Part shown: one piece after another, positions 27,943-36,226 of the stretch | How positions within the stretch are numbered: position 1 is the stretch's first letter | How the letters are laid out: each line of letters starts with the position of its first letter | Assembly (NCBI GenBank): GCA_902809825.1 | Contig: LR778114.1 | Location: 248,001-312,000, forward strand | DNA: 64,000 nt | From: Candidatus Hydrogenisulfobacillus filiaventi | Lineage (GTDB): Bacteria > Bacillota > Sulfobacillia > Sulfobacillales > R501 | Reading direction: 5' to 3' | Position numbers and translations under genes: made by a program | The notes under the pieces: generated by a model | Database searches by the model: none | Seen by the model: only the letters and a program-made list of their open reading frames with translations | Told to the model about the DNA's origin: nothing

Positions 27943-29229
27943 TTGGTGGGAAACGAGAGTGATTATCTTTATGGCACGGCTTCCCGACCCGCCGCCACTC
28001 ATGCCGCCGCCTGGAGCGGCTGGCGCCGCTGGGTACGTCTCCTGGGCCCCGGGGTGATGGTCATGCTGGCGGATACCGATGCCGGCAGCATCATCACCGC
28101 CGCCCAGAGCGGGGCCGCCTGGGGCTATCACCTGATCCTGCCCGAGCTGCTCCTGATTCCCATTCTGTACGTGGTGCAGGAGATGACCGTGCGGCTGGGG
28201 ATGGTCACCGGGCGCGGGCATGGGGAACTCATCCGGGATCACTTCGGCTGGGGCTGGGCGCTGTTGTCGGTGGCCACCCTGTTCGTGGCGGCGGCGGGGG
28301 CCCTGGTGACCGAGTTCGCCGGCATCCGGGGGGTGGCCCGCCTGGTCGGCATCCCGGGCTGGCTGGCGGTGGCGACGGTGGTGGGGGTCCTGGGCACGGT
28401 GGTGCTGCGGGGTGGCTACCGCCAGGTGGAGCGCATCGGCATCGCCGCCGGGCTACTGGAGCTGGCCTTTGTGCCCGCCGCCTTCCTGGCCCGTCCCTCG
28501 TGGGCTGCGCTGGGGCGGGCGCTGATCTCCCTGCCCTGGGGGCGGCCCGGCTACCTGTTTCTACTGGCCGCCAACGTGGGGGCGGTCATCATGCCCTGGA
28601 TGGTGTTCTACCAGCAGGGGGCAGTGATCGACAAGGGTCTCACCGTGCATGACCTGCGCACGGCCCGTTGGGATACCGCCCTGGGGGCGGTGGCCACCCA
28701 GGGCATCATGGTGGCGGTGCTGGTGGCGGTGGCGGCCACCGTCGGCCGCCACGCCGCCGCCCTCTCCGGGGTGGGGCAGATCGCCCAGGCCCTCACCCCC
28801 TTTCTGGGACCGGTCGGGGCGGTGGCGGTCTTCGGGCTGGGCCTGCTGGGGGCGGCGGTGATCGCCGCCCTGGTGGTCTCCATTGCCGGCGCCTGGGGGG
28901 TGACGGAGGTGCTGGGGCAGCCTCGCAGCCTCAACCACCGCTGGCATGAGGCCCCGCTCTTCTACCTTTTGTATATCCTGGCCAACCTTACCGGCGCCGC
29001 GCTGGTCTTCAGCGGCATCCCGCTGGTTCGCCTCACCCTCGATGTCGAGGTGATGAACGCCCTGCTGCTGCCGGTGGTGCTGGGGTTCCTGCTGGCTCTC
29101 GAGGCCCGCGTACTGCCCGCCCGCTACCGCATGCGCGGCGCCTACCGCCTGGCGGCCTGGACCGCCTCGGCCCTGGTAATCGGCTTCGGCCTCCTCATGG
29201 CCATCCTGACCCTGGCGGGGCGCTCCTGA
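27943..29229 (+). CDS. NRAMP-superfamily metal transporter, DTDAG variant
   Basis: A 428-residue protein with about eleven membrane segments and the NRAMP fold layout. In canonical Mn/Fe transporters helix 1 carries DPGN and helix 6 MPH. Here helix 1 reads ADTDAGSIITAAQSG and helix 6 reads MPWMVFYQQG, so the metal-coordinating Asn and His/Met pattern are changed. Related variants are known to differ in ion choice, including Mg-transporting NRAMP-related proteins, but I cannot assign the ion here. TTG or GTG start at 27943 follows AGAGGGGCAGGCGGGC. A promoter for this gene should lie in the AT-richer bases 27835-27930. Confidence 0.85.
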   Translation: MVGNESDYLYGTASRPAATHAAAWSGWRRWVRLLGPGVMVMLADTDAGSIITAAQSGAAWGYHLILPELLLIPILYVVQEMTVRLGMVTGRGHGELIRDHFGWGWALLSVATLFVAAAGALVTEFAGIRGVARLVGIPGWLAVATVVGVLGTVVLRGGYRQVERIGIAAGLLELAFVPAAFLARPSWAALGRALISLPWGRPGYLFLLAANVGAVIMPWMVFYQQGAVIDKGLTVHDLRTARWDTALGAVATQGIMVAVLVAVAATVGRHAAALSGVGQIAQALTPFLGPVGAVAVFGLGLLGAAVIAALVVSIAGAWGVTEVLGQPRSLNHRWHEAPLFYLLYILANLTGAALVFSGIPLVRLTLDVEVMNALLLPVVLGFLLALEARVLPARYRMRGAYRLAAWTASALVIGFGLLMAILTLAGRS

Positions 29230-29359
29230 AAGCGGATGATGTTGAAACAAGGAAAACATTGCCCCTTGGCGAAGGTTTCCCTCGAAGTGACGCAACCGGG
29301 GGGATGGCACCGTGGGGCTACAGGGGAGCGACCGCAGGGCAGCAGGCTGGGTGCAGGGC

Positions 29360-30196
29360 ATGGCGGTCACCCTGGCCCCCCCGGCCACCCGCATCCGGTC
29401 GTGGAGCTTTGCCGGCGGCCGGGCCTGGGCGGGATGGTCCTGGGCTCGGGCGGCAGGCCACCGCCGGTTCCGGGCCGCCCTCCGGGAACTGAATCTGTAC
29501 GCGCAGCCGCTGGTGGACCTGGCGGACGGGCGCACGGTGGCCTATGAGATCCTGGTGCGGGGACCGGCCGGGCCGCTCTTCGCCCCCGCCGAACTCTTCG
29601 CCCTGGCTGAAGCCTTGCACCGGGTGGTGGAGCTGGAGAGCGCGATTCTGGGCCGGATCCGGCGGGAGGTGCCGGTCAACGGCTCCCGTTTCTTTATCAA
29701 TGTGCGCCCCGACACCCTGGTGCATCCCGGCTGGTTGCACGAGCTGCTGCTGCCTTCCCTGGGGGAACGGGCCGGGGCCTTCGTGCTGGAACTGACCGAG
29801 AGCGCCCGGATTCCCCTGGCCGAGCTGCGCCGGGTGCGGGAGCAGCTCCGGGACCACGGCTTTGCCCTGGCGGTGGACGACCTGGGGGCCGGCTACGCCT
29901 CCTTGACCGAGGTGGTGGCCTTGCGCCCGGACTTCGTGAAGCTGGACCGGGCGCTGGTGACGGGACTGGGCCGGGACGGGGTCCGGCAGAGCCTGGTGGA
30001 AAGCCTCACCCGGTTCGCTGCCGCCAACGGCATCCATGTGGTGGCGGAAGGTGTGGAGACCGAGGAGGACGCCCGCGCCTGCCGGGAGGCGGGGGTACCC
30101 TGGGCGCAGGGGTTTCATTTCGCCCGGCCCCGGCCGCTGGAGGAATGGTTCCGGGAACCATCCCCGGCCGCACGGCCGGATCCGGAGGCCGGTTAG
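29360..30196 (+). CDS. EAL-domain c-di-GMP phosphodiesterase
   Basis: A 278-residue protein that is almost only an EAL domain (from about residue 40). Catalytic motifs are complete: YEILVRG (E-x-L), FINVRPD (Asn), LELTES (Glu), VDDLGAGYASL (Asp pair), FVKLDR (Lys), VVAEGVE (Glu) and AQGFHFARP (Gln), so the enzyme should hydrolyse c-di-GMP. The short Trp/Ala-rich N terminus carries no sensor domain. ATG 29360 is used; upstream in-frame sequence is not protein-like. A GGDEF protein lies 1.5 kb downstream, and Pel synthesis in other bacteria is c-di-GMP controlled. Confidence 0.9.
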   Translation: MAVTLAPPATRIRSWSFAGGRAWAGWSWARAAGHRRFRAALRELNLYAQPLVDLADGRTVAYEILVRGPAGPLFAPAELFALAEALHRVVELESAILGRIRREVPVNGSRFFINVRPDTLVHPGWLHELLLPSLGERAGAFVLELTESARIPLAELRRVREQLRDHGFALAVDDLGAGYASLTEVVALRPDFVKLDRALVTGLGRDGVRQSLVESLTRFAAANGIHVVAEGVETEEDARACREAGVPWAQGFHFARPRPLEEWFREPSPAARPDPEAG

Positions 30197-30305
30197 GGAT
30201 TGACAACGGTTCCGGCTGTGGTGCCTCCTGAAGGCAGGCCGCCGCGCCCGCCCGCGGAGGCGGGCGGCGGTCATCCGGGCCGGTGACGGAGGAGGCTGTC
30301 CCGCG

Positions 30306-30689
30306 GTGCGTGTCTTGCGGGTGGCGGGCAATCCCCCCTGCGGGTGCCCGCCGGACGGCAGTGTGGTGGTGGACCTGGTGCGCCGCACCCTGGTCTGCCG
30401 CCGCCACCGCCATCCTCAGACGGTGGCCGTGGTGGCCGACCATCCCCTGGAGACCCTGGACAGCCTGGCGGCGGAAGCCCTGGCCAACGGGCTTGACCTG
30501 GCGGCGGGGGAGGGCGGCGGGCCGGGGGAGGATGCCTACCTGGATGTGCGCCGGGGAACCCGGGAGGAGTTAAGCCGCTATTACCGCCTGTGGGCGGACC
30601 TGCCCCCCGGCACGCATGTCGCGTGGGTGCCGCCCTTCCTCTGGTTCCGTCACGACGGACAGGCAGGGGTCCGCCGCCTGCCCCGCTGA
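30306..30689 (+). CDS. Hypothetical protein (127 aa)
   Basis: GTG 30306 opens a 127-residue frame. The N-terminal half has a Cys-rich patch (NPPCGCPPDG) followed by VVVDLVRRTLVCRRHRHPQ. The C-terminal half has a helical RGTREELSRYYRLWADLPPG and ends WVPPFLWFRHDG. The Cys cluster could bind a metal. I do not recognise a family. It converges tightly with speE (one base between the ends), which supports it being a real gene. Confidence 0.5.
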   Translation: MRVLRVAGNPPCGCPPDGSVVVDLVRRTLVCRRHRHPQTVAVVADHPLETLDSLAAEALANGLDLAAGEGGGPGEDAYLDVRRGTREELSRYYRLWADLPPGTHVAWVPPFLWFRHDGQAGVRRLPR

Positions 30690-30690
30690 C

Positions 30691-31551
30691 CTAGGCCTGC
30701 CGCTCCCGCACCGCCGCCGGGACCAGGTCCGCCAGCAGTGGGGGCAGGGCGAAAGCCGCCTCATGGACCCGGGGGGTGTACCAGCGCGCCCCGGCGGGTA
30801 CCGGGTGCTGCGGCCGGCGCAGGTCCGGCCCCTTGGAACCGGCGGTGAAGGTGAAGAGGCCGCCGGGGTAGGTGGGGACCGTGGTCCAGTACACCCCGGC
30901 GACCGGAAAGCGCACCGCCACGTCCGCGCTTACTTCCTGCACCACCTCCGGGTTGTAGAAGGGGGCGCCGGTCTGTTGGACGTAGATGCCGTCGGCATCC
31001 AGCACGCGCAGGATGTCCGCCCGGAAGGCGTCGGTGTAGAGCACCTGGCCCGGGCCCCCTTCGGGATCGGTGGAGTCCACCAGCACCAGGTCGAAGGAAG
31101 CTGCCGGGGCCTGGGCCAGGAAGGCGCGGCCGTCCTCGTACCGGATCTCCACCCGCGGGTCGCGCAGCCCGGTGACATGGGCGGGCAGGAAGCGGGTGGC
31201 CGCCTCCACCACCTGGCGGTCGATCTCCACCATCACCACCTGCTCCACCTGGGGCCAGCGCACCACTTCGCGGCAGGTGCCGCCGTCCCCGCCCCCGATG
31301 ATGAGCACGCGCCGGGGATGGGGATGCACGCTCAGGGGCACCCAGGTCAGCATCTCATGGTAGATGAACTCATCCCCCTGGGTGGTCTGCATGATGCCGT
31401 CCAGCACCAGCGAGGGACCGAAGGCCTCCGTCTCCAGAACCTGGATGTGCTGGTAGGGGGACGCCTGGTCGAACAGCACCCGCCGGACCTTCCACTCCAG
31501 CCGGTGGGCCGGCGACGCCTGTTCCGCGAACCATAAAGCCAACCCTGCCAC
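30691..31551 (-). CDS. speE: Spermidine synthase (polyamine aminopropyltransferase)
   Basis: A 286-residue enzyme that transfers an aminopropyl group from decarboxylated S-adenosylmethionine to putrescine. The N-terminal beta part has SPYQHIQVLET and LDGIMQTTQGDEFIYHEM, then the SAM-binding motif VLIIGGGDGGTCREV, the acidic loop VEIDRQVVE and the catalytic Asp in LVDSTDPEGGPGQVLYT. All family hallmarks are intact. The start ATG at 31551 is preceded by a GGAGGTGGCAGG element. No speD or arginine decarboxylase gene is visible nearby. Confidence 0.93.
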   Translation of the reverse strand: MAGLALWFAEQASPAHRLEWKVRRVLFDQASPYQHIQVLETEAFGPSLVLDGIMQTTQGDEFIYHEMLTWVPLSVHPHPRRVLIIGGGDGGTCREVVRWPQVEQVVMVEIDRQVVEAATRFLPAHVTGLRDPRVEIRYEDGRAFLAQAPAASFDLVLVDSTDPEGGPGQVLYTDAFRADILRVLDADGIYVQQTGAPFYNPEVVQEVSADVAVRFPVAGVYWTTVPTYPGGLFTFTAGSKGPDLRRPQHPVPAGARWYTPRVHEAAFALPPLLADLVPAAVRERQA

Positions 31552-31696
31552 CTCCCGGAGGAATGCGGGCGTCCAAGCCCGCCCGTTCCCCCATTATACC
31601 AGCCTCCTCCGGCCGCCCCGGGCGTCGGGGGAATTCCCGACGGGTCCGGCAGGAAGCCATACGCCGCCGTCGAAGTTACAATGTTCAGGCCTGAGG

Positions 31697-32995
31697 GTGG
31701 CGGCTCCGGCGGGGGCCGGAACGGAGGAGGCGGAACCGGTGGCGGGGGCGCGGCGGTGGAACCGGAAAGGGGGGCGACCCAGCTCCCTGTTCCGTTTTCT
31801 CTGGACCCGGGCCCTGCTGGTGCTGATGCTGGGCATGGCCGGACTGGGCCTGTTCCTGTGGGCCCAGGCCCGGGCTGCGGTGATCGCCGCTGCCGGGCAG
31901 CGCCTCCAGGCGCGGGCGGCCTGGGTGGCGCGCGCCTGGTCCCGGGGGCCGCGCACCGAAGCTGCTTTTGAGGCCGACGCCGCCCCCTGGCGTGTGCTCG
32001 CGGGCTGGGCCCTGCTGGGCGGGTCCCGCGAGACCGTGATCGCCCATTATGCGGTGATCGGATCCGACGGCCGGGTACTGGCCGCCACCCTCCCTGACCT
32101 CATCGGCCAGCCGGTGCTGGCCCTGCCGCCCGACCTCCTGGCCCGTTCCCCGGCCGGTTGGGAGGTGGCGGTTACCCCGCGCCTGCGCACGGAGTCGGTG
32201 GTGGCCTGGCAGGCGGTCGGACCCGGCCTCACCGCCGTGGGGTCGTTGCCGGTGGGGCGGCTGTTGTCCGCCGCCCTCTTCAGCCTGGCCTGGCGCCTGG
32301 CCCTGGGCGGCGCCGCGCTGGCGGCGGTGCTGGCCTGGGCCGAAGCGGTCCTGGCCCGGGACCTCCGGCGCGGGCTGGATTGGGCGGCCAGCCCCGGCGA
32401 GCCGGGGCCGGCCCCCGTGCCCCTGAGCGACCTCCTGGGCGCGCGGCGGCGGGTCCGCCAGCAGCTGGACGCCCTGGCCGACGCCGCCCGGCGGGATCCC
32501 CTGACCGGTCTCTTCAACCGGGGTGGCCTGGAACAGGTGCTGGAAAGCTATTTCGCCCTGCCGCAACCGCCGCCGGCGGTGTTCATCCTGGCCGACCTGG
32601 ACCGCTTCAAGCAGCTGAACGACACCCGCGGCCACGCCGCCGGGGATGAGGCCCTCATGCGGGTGGCGCGCAACCTGGCCGCCGGGGTGAAGGCCGAGGA
32701 CGTTGTGGCCCGCCTGGGCGGGGACGAGTTTGTGGTGGTCCTCTTCGGCATCCGCTGCAACCCCCGGGTCAAGAACCGCATCACGGCTGTGCTGAGCCGG
32801 GTCGCCTCCCTGGAAAGCGAACTGGGGGTAAGCGCGGGGGTCGTCGACCTGCCGGCGGAGGCCGGCACCTTCGCCGCGGCCTATCGCCTAGCCGACCGGC
32901 GGCTCTACGCGGCCAAGGGAGCGGGGCGCCACCGCTGGATCGGTCCCCACACCGGGGTGGTGGAGATCCCCACCGGCCCTCCTCCCGCCCTCTAG
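31697..32995 (+). CDS. Membrane-bound diguanylate cyclase (GGDEF)
   Basis: A 432-residue protein: one N-terminal helix (ALLVLMLGMAGLGLFLW, about residues 38-54), a 140-residue extracytoplasmic sensor region of unknown type, a second helix (about residues 195-215), and a C-terminal GGDEF domain from DPLTGLFNRGGLEQVL with DLDRFKQLND and the intact active site RLGGDEFVVVL. It should make c-di-GMP. An inhibitory RxxD site is not obvious. Start GTG 31697 follows a GC-rich leader. With the EAL gene upstream and Pel genes elsewhere in the window, it suggests regulated biofilm formation. Confidence 0.92.
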   Translation: MAAPAGAGTEEAEPVAGARRWNRKGGRPSSLFRFLWTRALLVLMLGMAGLGLFLWAQARAAVIAAAGQRLQARAAWVARAWSRGPRTEAAFEADAAPWRVLAGWALLGGSRETVIAHYAVIGSDGRVLAATLPDLIGQPVLALPPDLLARSPAGWEVAVTPRLRTESVVAWQAVGPGLTAVGSLPVGRLLSAALFSLAWRLALGGAALAAVLAWAEAVLARDLRRGLDWAASPGEPGPAPVPLSDLLGARRRVRQQLDALADAARRDPLTGLFNRGGLEQVLESYFALPQPPPAVFILADLDRFKQLNDTRGHAAGDEALMRVARNLAAGVKAEDVVARLGGDEFVVVLFGIRCNPRVKNRITAVLSRVASLESELGVSAGVVDLPAEAGTFAAAYRLADRRLYAAKGAGRHRWIGPHTGVVEIPTGPPPAL

Positions 32996-33032
32996 GGCGG
33001 TTGTAAGCGCGCATCTCCCACATAACCTCCGT

Positions 33033-33199
33033 ATTCCTTGGGAATGTGTCAGCTATCCTTGGCCAACCTTCCGGGCCTGAATGGGCCGGGTGTCCGTGAA
33101 TTGTGTGAAAAATGCCCTAGAAATGGGAAGTAATTGACATCGTCATGACACATATGCTAGCGTATCAGCCGTAGACATTCCTTGAGCCTGGCCAAGGAT
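33033..33199 (+). promoter_or_regulatory. amtB upstream region with repeats and promoter
   Basis: Two half-elements face each other: ATCCTTGGCCA (33055-33065) and its exact inverse TGGCCAAGGAT (33189-33199). ATTCCTTG also occurs twice (33033-33040 and 33177-33184). Between them TTGACA (33134-33139) and TAGCGT (33158-33163), 18 bases apart, could be the promoter. The arrangement suggests binding of a nitrogen or stress regulator at two sites, with looping possible. Function is inferred from placement only. Confidence 0.4.
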
Positions 33200-33283
33200 G
33201 TCCGGCTCTACGTAAGCTGGGGCTAACACCTGACACAAAAATGGTGAGGAAGGCCTTAAAACCGCCAATGAGGAGGTTCTGCA

Positions 33284-34660
33284 ATGTACGTGCCTGATCC
33301 ATCCTATCTGAACCCCGGCGACACGTCCTGGCAGTTGACGGCCGCCACCTTTGTGGGGTTGCAGAGCGTACCCGGGCTGGCCATCCTTTATGGCGGCATC
33401 GTGAAGAAGAAGTGGGCCTTGAACTCAGCCATGATGGCCTTATACGCCTTTTCCGTCGTCCTCATCGTCTGGGTGCTGTGGGGCTTCAACATGGGTTTCG
33501 GTGCCCCCGCCAAGCTGGGGCCGGGGATCCTGTCCGGCCTGGTCGGCATCCCGGGCCCGGCCCTCAACGCGGCCTCCGAGACCGGTCGCGCCGTCATCCC
33601 CTTGCTCAGCAGCGGCATGCCCGGCATCCGCTTCCCGGGGTCCGCGCTCACCTACTTCCAGTTCGTGTTTGCCGGCATCAGCCCCGTCATCCTGGCGGGG
33701 GCGGTGATGGGGCGCATGAACTTCAAGGCCTGGATGCTGTTTGTGCCCCTGTGGTCGACCTTCGTCTACAGCGTGAATGCCTTCATGCTGTGGGGCGGCG
33801 GCTGGCTGGCCGAGATGGGGGCGGTGGACTACAGCGGTGGCTACGTGATCCACGTGGCCGCCGGGGTGTCCGGGTTTGTGGCGGCGGCGGTGGTCGGTCC
33901 CCGGATCGCGCAGGACCGGCAGAACTTCAACCCCAACAACCTCATCATGGCGCTGGCCGGCGCCGGTATCCTGTGGCTGGGCTGGAACGGCTTCAACGGT
34001 GGCGACCCCTACTTCGCCAATGCTGACGCCGCGGCGGCCGTGCTCAACACCAACATCGCCACCGCGGGTGCCCTGCTGACCTGGCTGTTCCTGGACGTGT
34101 TCAGCCAGGGCAAGGCGTCCCTGGTCGGCTCCATCAACGGCATGATCGCCGGTCTGGTGGCCATCACTCCCGCCGCCGGTTATGTCAACGGTACCGGGGC
34201 CATCATCATCGGCCTGGCGGCCGGCGCCATCCCCTGGTTCACCATGAACAAGCTGGGCGCGACCGCGCTCTTCAAGAAGGTGGATGACACCCTGGGCGTC
34301 TTCCACACCCACGCGGTGGCGGGGGCGCTGGGCGGGCTGCTGACCGGCGTGCTGGCCGACCCCAACATGGTGGAGTACCTGGGTACCAAGGGCACCTCCC
34401 CGGTGGCGGTGGCGGGCCTGCTCTACGGCGACCCCGCCCAGCTCTGGAAGCAGTTTGTGGCCTTGGTGGTGGTGGCAGTCTGGGACGGTGTGGTCACCTT
34501 CCTGCTCCTGAAGCTGGTGTCGGTGTTCGTGCCCCTGCGCCTGCCCGAGGCCTCCCTGGTGGTGGGGGACCAGGCGGTGCACGGCGAGGTGCCGATTCCC
34601 TCCGAACCAGCGGGCACTCCGGCCCATTCGGGCGTGCTGGGCATGGTGGAGGAACAGTAA
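33284..34660 (+). CDS. amtB: Ammonium transporter (Amt family)
   Basis: A 458-residue integral membrane protein of the Amt/Mep/Rh family, about eleven helices. Recognisable parts are TAATFVGLQSVPGLAILYGG, YVIHVAAGVSGFVAAAVVG, LWLGWNGFNGG and the pore His in FHTHAVAGALGG, so the twin-His conduction path is present. AGGAGGTT precedes ATG 33284. The leader of about 280 bases holds repeats and a promoter, and a strong terminator follows. No glnK/PII gene is adjacent. The gene imports ammonium under nitrogen limitation in known relatives. Confidence 0.94.
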   Translation: MYVPDPSYLNPGDTSWQLTAATFVGLQSVPGLAILYGGIVKKKWALNSAMMALYAFSVVLIVWVLWGFNMGFGAPAKLGPGILSGLVGIPGPALNAASETGRAVIPLLSSGMPGIRFPGSALTYFQFVFAGISPVILAGAVMGRMNFKAWMLFVPLWSTFVYSVNAFMLWGGGWLAEMGAVDYSGGYVIHVAAGVSGFVAAAVVGPRIAQDRQNFNPNNLIMALAGAGILWLGWNGFNGGDPYFANADAAAAVLNTNIATAGALLTWLFLDVFSQGKASLVGSINGMIAGLVAITPAAGYVNGTGAIIIGLAAGAIPWFTMNKLGATALFKKVDDTLGVFHTHAVAGALGGLLTGVLADPNMVEYLGTKGTSPVAVAGLLYGDPAQLWKQFVALVVVAVWDGVVTFLLLKLVSVFVPLRLPEASLVVGDQAVHGEVPIPSEPAGTPAHSGVLGMVEEQ

Positions 34661-34685
34661 GGCGTTCCGGCCTTCCAGGAAGGGC

Positions 34686-34715
34686 AAGGGCGGGCAGATT
34701 GCCCGCCCTTGTTTT
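34686..34715 (+). terminator. Intrinsic terminator of amtB
   Basis: AAGGGCGGGC, loop AGATT, GCCCGCCCTT, then GTTTTG. Ten perfect base pairs, 25 bases after the amtB stop. The rest of the gap to 34938 has no gene I can support. Confidence 0.88.
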
Positions 34716-34938
34716 GTCCGGCTTCCGGGGCCGGCTCCCGCCTGCTGCCGGGCGGCGGCGCCGCTTGCCGGCGCGTCTGAACGGCCGGGATCCTCCAGCG
34801 CCCGCAAGGCTCCGGGTCCGGCATGCCGGCCTGTTCTGCGGGGGGCCGGGGGCATCCGGCACCAGTCCTGCCCCGGCCGCCGGAACGTTGCCCGTCTGCC
34901 GCACGGGCCTGGCGTGGCAGGGGGGGCGGGCCGGCGGG

Positions 34939-34944
34939 TATAAT
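34939..34944 (+). promoter_or_regulatory. -10 element of the nitroreductase gene
   Basis: A perfect TATAAT within a G-rich region, about 20 bases ahead of an AGGAGG site. No good -35 hexamer is seen 17 bases upstream, so this may be a weak or extended -10 promoter. Confidence 0.5.
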
Positions 34945-34974
34945 GGCGGGCAAAGACCTGAGGAGGCGAGCCCT

Positions 34975-35538
34975 ACGAACGCGCCCGACGCCCATCCCCT
35001 GCTGGAGGCCATCCGCCGGCGCAGCAGTGTCCGCCGGTTCGACCCCCGTCCGGTGGAGCCCGCCCGCATCGCAGCCGTACTGGAGGCGGCGGTGTGGGCC
35101 CCCAACCATCACCTGACCGAACCCTGGCGGTTCGCGGTGGTGACCGGCTCGGCCCGCGCCCGGCTGGCGGAGCTAGCCGGCGCTGCCGGGGCCGACCCGG
35201 CGCGGGCAGCGCGGGACCGGGAGCGCCTGCTGCATACCCCAGCCCTCATCGCGGTGTTCGCCCTGCCCGGGGAGGGGCCATTGGCGACCCGCGAGAACCT
35301 CCTGGCCACGGCGGCTGCGGTCGAGAACCTGCTGCTGGCGGCCCACGCCCTGGGCCTGGGGGCCATCTGGCGCACCCCCGGCTTCCTGAGCCATCCGTCG
35401 GTGCAGGCCTTTCTGGCCCCGGAACCGGGCGCGGACCCGGTCGGGTTGATCTTCCTCGGTTATCCCGCAGCCGGCGAGGCGGACCGGCCCCGCCGCCGGC
35501 TTCCCTGGAAGGCCGTCACCCGGTGGTTGGGGGACTGA
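34975..35538 (+). CDS. Nitroreductase-family flavoprotein
   Basis: A 187-residue FMN-dependent nitroreductase-like protein. The FMN-binding start LLEAIRRRSSVRRFDPRPV, then AAVWAPNHHLTEPWRFAVV, ATAAAVENLLLAAHALGLG and the final LPWKAVTRWL are standard. No ATG, GTG or TTG lies at the right place: AGGAGG is followed at nine bases by ACG (34975-34977), giving TNAPDAHPLLEAI. Either ACG is used as a rare start or an ATG was miscalled. The longer frame back to 34699 is low-complexity and overlaps the promoter. The substrate is unknown. Confidence 0.82.
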   Translation, partial: TNAPDAHPLLEAIRRRSSVRRFDPRPVEPARIAAVLEAAVWAPNHHLTEPWRFAVVTGSARARLAELAGAAGADPARAARDRERLLHTPALIAVFALPGEGPLATRENLLATAAAVENLLLAAHALGLGAIWRTPGFLSHPSVQAFLAPEPGADPVGLIFLGYPAAGEADRPRRRLPWKAVTRWLGD

Positions 35539-35579
35539 ACCGCGCATCGGGGCGGTGCAGCTGAAGCAGTAGCTCCACA

Positions 35580-36031
35580 CTGGGCCTGGTTTCCTCGGCC
35601 GGGGCCTTCAGCGCGTTCTTCGGGGCCCTCTTCGGCGGCTACCTGGTGGATAAGACGGGCCGGCTCAAGATGTTCCTCCTGGACCCGTACTTCCTCGTAG
35701 TCTCGGCGGTGGGGGCCGCGCTGTCCACGCACCTCGGGATGCTGGTCGGATTCCGGCTCAGGATGGGCACCGGGGCGGGGCTTGACTTCCCGGTTTTGTG
35801 ACCGCGCATTCGCCGCAGGCCTCGCGCGGTCGCTTCGTCAATCTGAGCTACACCCATCGGTACCTGGCTGCCGTGGCCGGCTACGCCTTCTCGTATGTCA
35901 TGTACGCGCTGGAAGCAGGGAGCGCCCCCGGGCGGTAGGCGGTCGGCTTCGGGGCCGTGCCGGCGCTCATCATCCTCACCCTGCGCTTCCCCGGCCCGCT
36001 GAAGGGGGAAGGGGGCAGCCGGATGCTGTGA
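35580..36031 (+). pseudogene. Decayed MFS transporter remnant
   Basis: Translation from 35580 gives LGLVSSAGAFSAFFGALFGG, then YLVDKTGRLKMFLLDPYFLV (loop 2-3 MFS motif D-x-x-GR-x-x) and GFRLRMGTGAGLDFPV, after which a stop ends the frame at about 35801. Homology resumes in another frame with SRGRFVNLSYTHRYLAAVAG, is stopped by TAG near 35938 and continues as AVGFGAVPALIILTLRFPG. These match the first half of a sugar/metabolite-type MFS protein. The start, the second half and several loops are absent, so this is a genuine pseudogene rather than a sequencing slip. Confidence 0.7.
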
Positions 36032-36226
36032 GGGCCGGGCATCCCGCGCCGGGTGCGGACCGGCCGGGTGGGAGCCGGTAGGGGGACTGGCCGGCCGCGT
36101 GCAGGGTTGTCCCCGGGAAGCGCTGTCTCTTGCCGTCGCGGCAGGGCCATGGTACCGTCACAGGTAGGTCCATGAGGGCGGCACGCCGGCCCCGCGACCG
36201 GCGCGGACGAAAGGGATGGCGAGGGA

